DNA of 64,000 nucleotides from Candidatus Saccharimonadota bacterium. Lineage in GTDB: Bacteria; Patescibacteriota; Saccharimonadia; Saccharimonadales; Saccharimonadaceae. The position numbers were made by a program, and so were the translations under genes. The stretch's first letter is position 1. Each line of letters opens with the position of its first letter. Location: the NCBI GenBank assembly GCA_017433855.1, contig JAFRGM010000011.1, forward strand, positions 1 to 64,000. Direction: 5' to 3'. Shown here one piece after another: positions 33,450 to 41,154 of this stretch. A model generated the notes under the pieces. That model worked only from the letters and a program-made list of their open reading frames with translations, was not told the DNA's origin and ran no database searches.

Positions 33450-34154
33450 ATGGAGGAAAAAGAATTAAAAACTAGCCTTAAACAAAGAATTGGTATTATT
33501 ATGATTGCGGTGATTATGCTAGGGTCGGTGATTGCTAGCTATGCAGCAATTGTGATGAGTGGAAATGGTAGTAGTGCTAGTGGTGGGATTTCGGAAGAGA
33601 AGATGGCGCAGTACGAAAGTGAATATGCTGAGAAGTTGGCGGCATTTAGGGCCCTGAGCGAAAGCGATTACAAAACTTTTATTGCCAATAAAAGTGTAAT
33701 TACGGCATATGACGAGGCGGCGGCAAATGCTGGTAGTGTAGCTACGAAAGATTTAGTGACGGGGAGTGGACGCACGTTGGAGTCTGGAGATACGAATTAT
33801 TTAGCGTATTATGTGGGTTGGTGCGCGGATGGGTCGGTGTTTGACTCTTCGTTCGACGATGTGAGCGAGCCGACGGCCTTCATGAAGGCACTAAATGCTT
33901 CACAGGGCATGATTGATGGGTGGAACACTGGTGTAGTGGGCATGAAACTGGGCGGCGTGAGAGAGATCACATTGCCGGGTAAAGAAGCCTATGGTGAGCA
34001 GATGGAAATTTGTGGTGGCTACAATAAGCCACTAAAGTTCTTGGTGATGGCGGTGGCAAATGAAGATCCGCTAAAGACGGCGGCGAGCGAGCTAGATACT
34101 GCATATATGAAGGTGCAATACGGATATTACGGAATTGATTACGAAGCATTGTAG
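33450..34154 (+). CDS. Membrane-anchored FKBP-type peptidyl-prolyl isomerase
   Basis: Folding helper outside the membrane. One N-terminal helix at about 13-36 (IGIIMIAVIMLGSVIASYA), a coiled linker, then an FKBP domain: VGWCADGSVFDSSFDD, GMIDGWNTGVVGMKLGGVRE and TLPGKEAYGEQ. The domain contains a Cys-rich strand (MEICGGYN) and a relatively long loop. 234 residues. The start has ACGGAG upstream at 33438. Confidence 0.88.
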   Translation: MEEKELKTSLKQRIGIIMIAVIMLGSVIASYAAIVMSGNGSSASGGISEEKMAQYESEYAEKLAAFRALSESDYKTFIANKSVITAYDEAAANAGSVATKDLVTGSGRTLESGDTNYLAYYVGWCADGSVFDSSFDDVSEPTAFMKALNASQGMIDGWNTGVVGMKLGGVREITLPGKEAYGEQMEICGGYNKPLKFLVMAVANEDPLKTAASELDTAYMKVQYGYYGIDYEAL

Positions 34155-34187
34155 CTATGAAAACCACTTGCATTTTGAAAATGGTAG

Positions 34188-34196
34188 TGTTATCAT
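34188..34196 (+). promoter_or_regulatory. Leaderless promoter of the FISUMP-like gene
   Basis: AGTGTTATCAT: TGT plus TATCAT (34191-34196), six bases before the ATG at 34203. Confidence 0.55.
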
Positions 34197-34202
34197 AGAA
34201 TC

Positions 34203-35471
34203 ATGAAGGCTAGACATATATTTGCAATTATAGGTGTGGTAGTTGGGGTCGTGGCTGCTAGTGGCGTAGCTTTGCGCGGTGATGTACGGGCAACTGATGG
34301 CTACGATGAAGGTATAAAACTAGATTTTCAGGTAGATGAGGTGCTGACGGTTGATTTATCTTCTACAGCCTTGACAATTGAAGAACTTATACCGGGGACT
34401 TCAGCAGTAAGCAATTATATTACGCTCACCACGCAAACTAATAATATGTCTGGTTGTGTATTATTGGCAGATGTAGGGGATGGTAAGACTTATACCTCTA
34501 CGGATTTGATTGGAAATGGCTCAACGTTCACGGGTCTTGCTTCTGATGCTGAAATTACTACACTCTCTGATAACACTTGGGGGTATTCTGCCTCGTATGA
34601 TAGTGGTGCGACGTGGACGTCGTATTCTGGTTTGCCGTTGTATGGTTCTTCTAGCAAGAAGTTGACTGCGGTGAGTGGTATGGGCGCGGATTCGATAAGA
34701 TTTAGAATTGCAGCGAAGGCATCTGACGCACAGACTTCGGGTGAATACCGAAACGTAATTAACTTTTCGGTGGTGTCACAAGTAAACCCGCTCTATATGC
34801 AGGATGCGGCAGAATGGATTGATTCGTACGCGGTGGGGCAACATTTTGTGGTGCTAGATAAACGTGATAATCAGTCTTATCGCGTGGCAAAGTTAAGTGA
34901 AAACGAGCTTTGGATGACTACAAATTTGAACTTGGCTGGCGGCACGACAGTAACTAGTGAAGATAGCAATGTAACAGCAAATTATACATTACCAGCTGCA
35001 CCGACGGTTGCAAATAATACTGGGTACCCGACTTCTTATACTGGTCTTGTAAATACACCGTATACTTCCTGTGCATCGAATCGGCTTTGTTTCTCGTATT
35101 ATACTTATGACATAGCCACTGCCGGGTCGGTTGAGGGGCAAGTAACTGGTAGTGCTACAAGTGATATTTGCCCGAAGAACTGGCGAATGTTGACGAAGGA
35201 TGAATACACGACACTTACCACTCAGTATAATACAGCAGCAAAGTTGATTGGTTCGCCGATTTTGTTGGTATACAATGGCATGATAAATACTGCTCTTGAG
35301 AGACCTGGTGCTGGTAGTTATGCTGATGTCTGGACTGCAACAATGACTAATGCTACAGACGCTTCAATGCTTTATATTCCAAATAATTTTAATGCAGGTA
35401 GTGCATTCTCTGATCAGTCTAGGACGACGATGGCGGCGGTGCGCTGTAAGTATATTGGTGCAACTAACTAA
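34203..35471 (+). CDS. Secreted FISUMP-domain surface protein
   Basis: 422 residues. N-terminal signal or anchor about 4-30 (FAIIGVVVGVVAASGVAL). The N-terminal half is a beta-rich domain similar to those seen in pilin-like or surface proteins (NYITLTTQTNNMSGCVLLAD). The C-terminal half has features of the Fibrobacter succinogenes major paralogous (FISUMP) domain: NQSYRVAKLSENELWMTTNL, DICPKNWRMLTKDEYTTL and the closing VRCKYIG. Function is unknown; such domains are common in CPR surface proteins. Monocistronic, with a terminator at 35479. Confidence 0.78.
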   Translation: MKARHIFAIIGVVVGVVAASGVALRGDVRATDGYDEGIKLDFQVDEVLTVDLSSTALTIEELIPGTSAVSNYITLTTQTNNMSGCVLLADVGDGKTYTSTDLIGNGSTFTGLASDAEITTLSDNTWGYSASYDSGATWTSYSGLPLYGSSSKKLTAVSGMGADSIRFRIAAKASDAQTSGEYRNVINFSVVSQVNPLYMQDAAEWIDSYAVGQHFVVLDKRDNQSYRVAKLSENELWMTTNLNLAGGTTVTSEDSNVTANYTLPAAPTVANNTGYPTSYTGLVNTPYTSCASNRLCFSYYTYDIATAGSVEGQVTGSATSDICPKNWRMLTKDEYTTLTTQYNTAAKLIGSPILLVYNGMINTALERPGAGSYADVWTATMTNATDASMLYIPNNFNAGSAFSDQSRTTMAAVRCKYIGATN

Positions 35472-35478
35472 GACATCT

Positions 35479-35504
35479 AACTACCGCGAAGGCGGTAGTT
35501 TTTT
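35479..35504 (+). terminator. Terminator of the FISUMP-like gene
   Basis: AACTACCGC, GAAG, GCGGTAGTT plus T-run; merges into the next promoter. Confidence 0.85.
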
Positions 35505-35505
35505 G

Positions 35506-35514
35506 TGTTATAAT
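35506..35514 (+). promoter_or_regulatory. Leaderless promoter of the exonuclease gene
   Basis: TGTTATAAT with the hexamer at 35509-35514, six bases before the ATG at 35521. Confidence 0.7.
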
Positions 35515-35520
35515 CATAGC

Positions 35521-36873
35521 ATGGCGAAGACATTTTTCTTTTATGACTTGGAGACGAGTGGACTAAATCAGCGAGCGGATCGGATTATGCAGTTTGCAGG
35601 TCAACGTACTGATATGGATTTGAATCCGTTGGGTGAGCCTGTGAACATTTTAGTCAAGATGACAGAAGACGCTTTGCCGAGTCCGCAGGCAATAATGGTA
35701 ACGAAAATTACGCCACAACAGACTTTGGCGGACGGCATTAAAGAGGCGGAGTTCTGTCGGGTGATAACTGAGGAGATTTTTGTTCCGAATACAATAGCAG
35801 TAGGCTATAATACAGTGCGGTTTGATGACGAGTTTATGCGGGCGATTTTGTGGCGAAACTTTTATGATTCTTATGAATGGGAATGGAAAGACGGAAGGTC
35901 GCGGTGGGATATGTTGGATGTGGTGCGCCTGACGCGGGCTTTAAGGCCGGAAGGAATCAATTGGCCCGTGACTGAGGATGGGCGGGCGACGAACCGCTTG
36001 GAATTACTAACAAAGTTAAACGGCTTGGAACATGCACACGCGCACGATGCATTGTCTGATGTATATGCTACAATTGCGGTGGCAAGATTGATTAAGGAGA
36101 AGCAGCCCCGACTATTTGAATACTTATTAAAAATGCGAGACAAACGTGAGGTAATGCGGCTTATAAACCTTGAGACGCCACGACCAGTGGTGTATGCATC
36201 TGGTCGCTATGCGTCGGAACATAATAAAACAACTGTAGTGTTTCCGATAGCGCCAGGGCGAAATGGTAATGTGCTGGTGTATGATTTGAGATACAATCTA
36301 GAAGAGTTAATGGGGGGTGACGAGTCAAAATGGTACCCGGTAGTAAAGGAACTCTGTTATAATAGATGTCCGGCAGTGGCGCCACTTGCGGTATTAGATG
36401 AGGCGGATGGTTGGGGGAAAATCCAACTGTCTAAAGAACAGGTAGAGAATAATTTACAGGCTTTGGTGCGACATCCAGAATTTGCAGAGCAGATGCGTAC
36501 GAAAAACGAAGCTTTACGAGATTTTCCGCCAGCAATAGAACCGGAGCAGGCTCTATATGATGGTTTTTTGGACGAGACTGACCGCGTGAAAGTGGCGGCG
36601 GTTAGAAATGCTGAACCGATGAAATTGCCTGATTTTCATCCGGATTTTCACGATCCGCGTCTTTCGGAATTGTTACTGCACTATAAGGGGCGGAATTATC
36701 CTGAGACTTTGGATGAAAATGAAATGTTAAAGTGGGAGGAATATCGTCGCCGGCGGATAGAAAGACAGGCGCCAAAGTTTATGAGTGAATTGCAAAGTAA
36801 TTATCGACGCGACGAATATGTGGCTGAAGAGCTGAGGCTTTATTTTGAGAATATTGTTGCCTCAGACTATTAA
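35521..36873 (+). CDS. sbcB: Exodeoxyribonuclease I
   Basis: DEDDh 3'-5' exonuclease on single-stranded DNA, used in recombination and mismatch repair. ExoI signature FFFYDLETSGLNQRADRIMQ (DxE), VGYNTVRFDDEFMRAILWRN, and the ExoIII motif HAHDALSDVYATIAVARL. A C-terminal SH3-like/helical part follows (RYNLEELMGGDESKWYPV, NRCPAVAPLAVLDEADGWGK). 450 residues, near E. coli ExoI (475). The start at 35521 fits the leaderless promoter. Confidence 0.92.
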   Translation: MAKTFFFYDLETSGLNQRADRIMQFAGQRTDMDLNPLGEPVNILVKMTEDALPSPQAIMVTKITPQQTLADGIKEAEFCRVITEEIFVPNTIAVGYNTVRFDDEFMRAILWRNFYDSYEWEWKDGRSRWDMLDVVRLTRALRPEGINWPVTEDGRATNRLELLTKLNGLEHAHAHDALSDVYATIAVARLIKEKQPRLFEYLLKMRDKREVMRLINLETPRPVVYASGRYASEHNKTTVVFPIAPGRNGNVLVYDLRYNLEELMGGDESKWYPVVKELCYNRCPAVAPLAVLDEADGWGKIQLSKEQVENNLQALVRHPEFAEQMRTKNEALRDFPPAIEPEQALYDGFLDETDRVKVAAVRNAEPMKLPDFHPDFHDPRLSELLLHYKGRNYPETLDENEMLKWEEYRRRRIERQAPKFMSELQSNYRRDEYVAEELRLYFENIVASDY

Positions 36874-36878
36874 ACTTA

Positions 36879-36887
36879 TGCTATAAT
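36879..36887 (+). promoter_or_regulatory. Near-leaderless promoter of ldh
   Basis: TGCTATAAT with the hexamer at 36882-36887, eight bases before the ATG at 36896. Confidence 0.65.
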
Positions 36888-36895
36888 AATAGTAT

Positions 36896-37807
36896 ATGGA
36901 TAACAATAAAATCATGATAGTGGGTACTGGTAATGTAGGTGCTAGTATTGCGTTTTCTTTGATTAGCCAGCGGACGGCAGTGAATGAAATAATCTTGACG
37001 GATATTTTAGCAAAAGACGCTGAGGGCGAGGCGATGGATTTGAATGATGCGCTTGCGGTGGCGCCGAGTTACGTTAAGATTAAGAACGGCACTTATAAAG
37101 ACGCACGCGATTGTGATATTGTAGTAATTGCGGCGGGGGCGGCGCAGAAACCGGGTGAAACAAGGCTGCACCTGATGCGTAAAAATGTCAGTATCTTGAA
37201 GGGGATGATAGAACAGATTATGGCGTCAGGGTTTAATGGGATTTTTTTGGTAGTATCTAACCCGATGGACATAATGACTTATTTTGCATGGAAGTTTTCT
37301 GGATTGCCGAGCGAGAAGGTGATTGGGTCTGGTACGATTTTGGATTCTGCCAGATTGCGTAAACGAATTGCCGAACATTTGAATGTTAATCCAAAATCTG
37401 TGCACGCGTATCAGGTGGGGGAGCATGGTGATTCGGAGGTGACATTGTGGTCGCTTGCTGACTTGGGCGGGGCAGAGATTAACAAAATGCTTCCAGAAGA
37501 TATACAAAAAAGTATTTCGGAATATGTAAAAAATGAGGCGTACGATATTATCGATAAAAAGGGCGCGACATATTATGGTATCGCTACTTGTGTGGCGCAG
37601 ATTCTAAATTGTATTTTGAATGACGAAATGCGGGTGCTTTCGGTGTCTTCTTTTGATAATTATTCTGGCACTTGTTTTGGTTGGCCAAGCGTGGTGGGTC
37701 GTGAGGGGGTAGTGAGACGACTAGATATTAAGATTTCGGAAGCAGAGGGTGTGGAGCTACAGAAATCAATCAATGTATTGAAAACAGCAATTAATAAAGT
37801 AAAATAG
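36896..37807 (+). CDS. ldh: L-lactate dehydrogenase
   Basis: Reduces pyruvate to L-lactate and regenerates NAD. NAD motif MIVGTGNVGASIAFSL, Asp of TDILAKDAEGEAMDL (NAD-type), substrate loop GAAQKPGETRLHLMRKN with the Gln that distinguishes LDH from malate dehydrogenase, VSNPMDIMTYF, and the catalytic His in YQVGEHGDSEVTLWS. 303 residues. It points to fermentative energy metabolism. Confidence 0.93.
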   Translation: MDNNKIMIVGTGNVGASIAFSLISQRTAVNEIILTDILAKDAEGEAMDLNDALAVAPSYVKIKNGTYKDARDCDIVVIAAGAAQKPGETRLHLMRKNVSILKGMIEQIMASGFNGIFLVVSNPMDIMTYFAWKFSGLPSEKVIGSGTILDSARLRKRIAEHLNVNPKSVHAYQVGEHGDSEVTLWSLADLGGAEINKMLPEDIQKSISEYVKNEAYDIIDKKGATYYGIATCVAQILNCILNDEMRVLSVSSFDNYSGTCFGWPSVVGREGVVRRLDIKISEAEGVELQKSINVLKTAINKVK

Positions 37808-37820
37808 GACGAGAAAAGCG

Positions 37821-38369
37821 ATGGAGCAAAATAACAATACGATACCGACCGTGCCAGAGATTCCGGTGGCACCAGAAATGCAACCTGGCGTGCCAGTGGA
37901 ACCACAATCAAATATACCAGTAGCACAGGCGGGTATACCGGTAGCAACGGATGTTCCAGTGGCGCCGATTGCGCAGCCGGGTGTGCCGTTGGGGGCAGAT
38001 ATGTTTGAGCCGGAAACTACAGCTTTTCAGCCGGAGGGGTTAAGGGCGACAGATGCTTTGACAATGCCAGAGGCACCTAAGGCTCCGGATCCGATTGAAG
38101 AAGAATTGAAAGCTCCGCTGAGGGCGGCAGGTCCAGTGCCGGGTTCGATTGGTAGTGCAATTTCGGTGCCAAGTGACGGCACTAACCCAAATGCCGTACC
38201 GATGGCTGGCATGCGGAGTGTAACTTTTAACGATGCATTAACTCGTAATGCACCAAAAGGCAAAAAGGCCACCGAGAAAGCAAAAAATAAAAATACAACT
38301 CTGATTTTGCTTGGTGTATTACTGGCGGTGATTGTGGTTGCGATAATCGTGATGGTGTTTGTGTTTTAA
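37821..38369 (+). CDS. Pro/Val-rich tail-anchored hypothetical protein
   Basis: 182 residues. About 120 residues of low complexity rich in Pro, Val and Ala, with repeats of the type PVAPEMQPGVPV and VPVAPIAQPGVPLGAD. A Lys-rich patch follows (KGKKATEKAKNKN), then a C-terminal membrane helix (TLILLGVLLAVIVVAIIVMV). The Pro-rich part faces the cytoplasm if it is tail-anchored, and may act as a flexible scaffold. No family recognised. 13 bases after ldh, probably co-transcribed. Confidence 0.7.
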   Translation: MEQNNNTIPTVPEIPVAPEMQPGVPVEPQSNIPVAQAGIPVATDVPVAPIAQPGVPLGADMFEPETTAFQPEGLRATDALTMPEAPKAPDPIEEELKAPLRAAGPVPGSIGSAISVPSDGTNPNAVPMAGMRSVTFNDALTRNAPKGKKATEKAKNKNTTLILLGVLLAVIVVAIIVMVFVF

Positions 38370-38380
38370 TCTAGCATACG

Positions 38381-38410
38381 AAAGCAACTGAGGTGATTGG
38401 TTGCTTTTTT
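38381..38410 (+). terminator. Terminator after the ldh operon
   Basis: AAAGCAAC with GTTGCTTTTTT; 8-bp stem. Confidence 0.75.
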
Positions 38411-38421
38411 GTGTATACTAT

Positions 38422-38429
38422 TGTAAAAT
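38422..38429 (+). promoter_or_regulatory. Leaderless promoter of metG
   Basis: TGTAAAAT with TAAAAT at 38424-38429, six bases before the ATG at 38436. Confidence 0.55.
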
Positions 38430-38435
38430 ATACTT

Positions 38436-39851
38436 ATGAAAAACATTTATGTTACTACAGCAATTCCTTATGTTAATGGTGCGCCGCATATTGGGCATGC
38501 GATGGATTATTGTTTGGCGGACACTTATGCAAGATACCAAAAAATGCTAAATAATAACGTGCGTTTGCAAGTCGGTACAGATGAGCACGGTAATAAGATT
38601 TTTGCAAAGGCGGCTGAGCTGAATGTGCCGGTAGAGCAATATGTGAAGGATAATTCTGAGAAGTTTCGGCAGTTTATCCATAAGCTAGGAGTGTCGTATA
38701 CGGATTTTGTACGGACGACCGATGTTGAGCATGAACGTCGTGTACAGGAGATTTGGCAGAAATTGACCCCATATATTTACAAGAATAAGTATGAGGGTTG
38801 GTATTGTGATGGCTGTGAAAGATTTGTGACCGATAAAGAGTATGAAGAGAACCACGGAGTTTGTCCGGATCACCAAAAAGCCTACCAACAGCTATCTGAA
38901 GAAAATTATTATTTTAAGATTGCTGCGTTTAAGGATAGAATTCGTGAAGCAATTGAATCTGATACTATGAAGATTTTGCCGGCATTTCGTAAGAAAGAGA
39001 TTTTAAGGCTATTAGAAGATTCACCGGATGTTTCTGTGACACGCCCAACAACACAATTAACCTGGGGAGTGCCAGTGCCTGGCGACGATACGCAGGTGAT
39101 GTATGTTTGGATAGATGCTTTGTCTAATTATATTACGGTGTTGGGCTATCCAGAACGGGATATTGCAGACTGGTGGCCGGCGGCTGCACAGTTTGTGGGT
39201 AAGGATATTTTGAGATTTCACGCTATTATTTGGCCGGCGATGTTGCTTGGGTTGGGGTTGCCACTACCTAGGGTAATTACGACGCATGGTTTTATCTTGG
39301 CTAATGGTCAAAAGATGTCTAAGTCAATCGGTAATGTGGTAGACCCGGTGGAAGTTCTGGAGCGTCATGGCGTAGATGCTTTTCGTTATTATTTTTTGCG
39401 TCATGCAGATACATTTAATGATGCGGATTTTACTTGGGACAAATACGAAGAGGCATACAATAACGAGCTGGCGAATGACTTGGGCAATTTGGTGCAGCGT
39501 TTGGCAACATTGGCTCGGAAGAACGAATTTCAATTGGGTGAGTTTCGGGTGGCAGATTTGCCAGCTGAATATACGAACTATATGGATAATTTTGAGTTTA
39601 GTAAGGCCTTTGACTATGTATGGGAGCGAGTGCAGGCTATTAATCGTAGAATTGATGAGGAAAAGCCATGGGCGCTAGCGAAAAGTGGCGACAAGACACA
39701 GCTAGACAAATGTTTGACGGGTTTGGTGAATGAACTGTTAAATACTAATGAAATGTTGAAACCGTTTATTCCAGAAACGGCACAAAAAATCGCAGAGATT
39801 ATGACTGACCCAATTACGCCGCCGGCGACGCCACTGTTTCCAAAAGCATAA
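38436..39851 (+). CDS. metG: Methionyl-tRNA synthetase
   Basis: Class I synthetase. HIGH motif in YVNGAPHIGHAMDY, a zinc-knuckle region YCDGCERFVTDKEY then GVCPDHQ, the WGVPVPGD and YVWIDALSNYI blocks, KMSKS in QKMSKSIGNVVDPVE and the anticodon domain DLGNLVQRLATLARKNEF. 471 residues, without the C-terminal tRNA-binding (EMAP-like) domain. Monocistronic. Confidence 0.96.
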   Translation: MKNIYVTTAIPYVNGAPHIGHAMDYCLADTYARYQKMLNNNVRLQVGTDEHGNKIFAKAAELNVPVEQYVKDNSEKFRQFIHKLGVSYTDFVRTTDVEHERRVQEIWQKLTPYIYKNKYEGWYCDGCERFVTDKEYEENHGVCPDHQKAYQQLSEENYYFKIAAFKDRIREAIESDTMKILPAFRKKEILRLLEDSPDVSVTRPTTQLTWGVPVPGDDTQVMYVWIDALSNYITVLGYPERDIADWWPAAAQFVGKDILRFHAIIWPAMLLGLGLPLPRVITTHGFILANGQKMSKSIGNVVDPVEVLERHGVDAFRYYFLRHADTFNDADFTWDKYEEAYNNELANDLGNLVQRLATLARKNEFQLGEFRVADLPAEYTNYMDNFEFSKAFDYVWERVQAINRRIDEEKPWALAKSGDKTQLDKCLTGLVNELLNTNEMLKPFIPETAQKIAEIMTDPITPPATPLFPKA

Positions 39852-39882
39852 AAATAACCCCTCGAGTGAGGGGTTATTTTTA
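39850..39882. terminator. Bidirectional terminator between metG and the aquaporin gene
   Basis: AAAATAACCCCTC, GAGT, GAGGGGTTATTTT: A-run and T-run on both sides serve the two convergent genes. Confidence 0.9.
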
Positions 39883-39891
39883 TGTGGTGCT

Positions 39892-40830
39892 TTATTCTTC
39901 GCCAGATAATTTGGATGCGAAGTCTGATAGGTAGAAACCACAGATGCCGCCAATCATTGGGAATAAGGCATAAATAGCAAGGGCTTGGCCGATGCCGCCG
40001 ATGATTTCGCCAAAACTTTCACCAGCAGTTGGGAAGATTTGGAGCATTAGTGCGGTGGCTGGGTTGAAGATGAAATTACCTTGCAAATTGTAGAATGCGG
40101 CCGAGACGATATAACCGAACAAAACCGCAAGGATGATGCCGCCGCTGATGGTAGCACCAAAGGTAAAGACGCTGCGCTTGTATTTGAGTGCACGCGCAAA
40201 GAAGAAGGCGATGATAACTGCGCCAACAAGTTCGACGAGTGCCGTGACCCAGAAAGCGCCTTCGGCTACGGTGGTCATAGTTGGGATATCGTAGGCACTC
40301 TCGCCGCCGCCAAGGTGGAAGAGATTGATGATAAGCCAACCGAGCCATGCACCGATAATTTCGGCGATGATATACATGACACCGCGGATAACTGACATAC
40401 GGCGTGATGCCATCATGCCGGCTGTGATGATAGGGTTAAGGCAAGCGCCAGAAAACGCGTAGACTGCAATGAGGATTGCAACTAGTACGAAAGCATAGTT
40501 AGCAATGCTGGCAATGTTAGTAAATGACAATGTAATAAAGAAAATTGTCAAAAGTGCAGTGCCGAGTATTTCGCCGACTAGCGCGCCGTAGAACTTAGGG
40601 TTTTTGAACACCGTAAGGATACCCTCGTTGGTTTCGTATTTTTTGGAGAAGAAGCCTTTGAAGCAGGAGCTTGTTGCCTTAGTGGTCGCTTCAACTGTTT
40701 CGACTTTTTCTTCTTTTTTGGTAATAGGAGCCTCGGACACTGGTTTGTCTACAGTCTTCGCGGCAGTTTTAGGTTTGGTCGACTTGGCCTTCGAGGTCTT
40801 TGCCGACGTCTTTGGCTTTTTTGTTGCCAT
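39892..40830 (-). CDS. Aquaporin/glycerol facilitator-family (MIP) channel
   Basis: Six-helix channel for water or small neutral solutes. The first half-helix motif is SGACLNPIITAGMM (NPI in place of NPA) and the second is FIFNPATALMLQ (NPA). 312 residues; the first 70 are an Ala/Lys/Thr-rich cytoplasmic extension (KPKTSAKTSKAKSTKPKTAA). The position usually arginine in the selectivity filter after the second NPA is not conserved, so the solute cannot be guessed. The ribosome site is AAGGAGGAAGC. Confidence 0.88.
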   Translation of the reverse strand: MATKKPKTSAKTSKAKSTKPKTAAKTVDKPVSEAPITKKEEKVETVEATTKATSSCFKGFFSKKYETNEGILTVFKNPKFYGALVGEILGTALLTIFFITLSFTNIASIANYAFVLVAILIAVYAFSGACLNPIITAGMMASRRMSVIRGVMYIIAEIIGAWLGWLIINLFHLGGGESAYDIPTMTTVAEGAFWVTALVELVGAVIIAFFFARALKYKRSVFTFGATISGGIILAVLFGYIVSAAFYNLQGNFIFNPATALMLQIFPTAGESFGEIIGGIGQALAIYALFPMIGGICGFYLSDFASKLSGEE

Positions 40831-40858
40831 GCTTCCTCCTTAAATAATATTGATTCCA

Positions 40859-40884
40859 TTATATCACAAAAACCATGCTATAAT
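40859..40884. promoter_or_regulatory. Face-to-face divergent promoters, aquaporin (-) and 78-aa gene (+)
   Basis: Minus strand TGATATAAT (hexamer 40864-40859) and plus strand TGCTATAAT (hexamer 40879-40884) are only 14 bases apart. The plus promoter is leaderless (six bases to the ATG at 40891). The two polymerases cannot bind together. Confidence 0.7.
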
Positions 40885-40890
40885 GAAAAA

Positions 40891-41127
40891 ATGGGAATAA
40901 TGTTGAGTAAAGAAGATGATAAAAACGCCAATTTATCTCGGCGTATTGATGCGGACTTGCGTAGTAAAATGGAAGCCAGCGCAAAAATGGAAAACGGCGA
41001 AATAGATGCCGTGGAAGATTCCGAATACACAAAAGATTTGAAGAAGACGGGAAAGTTTGCATGGGTTCCTCTAGTTATAATAGTGGTTGGAGTAATTATG
41101 CTAGTGGTGGCAGGACTTTTGAAATAA
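40891..41127 (+). CDS. Small tail-anchored membrane protein (78 aa)
   Basis: Acidic/basic hydrophilic N-terminal 50 residues, then one C-terminal membrane helix (FAWVPLVIIVVGVIMLVVAG). No family recognised. Located 27 bases before the next anchored protein, with a separate promoter; the two may work together. Confidence 0.65.
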   Translation: MGIMLSKEDDKNANLSRRIDADLRSKMEASAKMENGEIDAVEDSEYTKDLKKTGKFAWVPLVIIVVGVIMLVVAGLLK

Positions 41128-41141
41128 ACATTCAAATAGTG

Positions 41142-41147
41142 TATAAT
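41142..41147 (+). promoter_or_regulatory. Leaderless promoter of the 810-aa gene
   Basis: AGTGTATAAT with the hexamer at 41142-41147, seven bases before the ATG at 41155. Confidence 0.6.
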
Positions 41148-41154
41148 ATACAGT

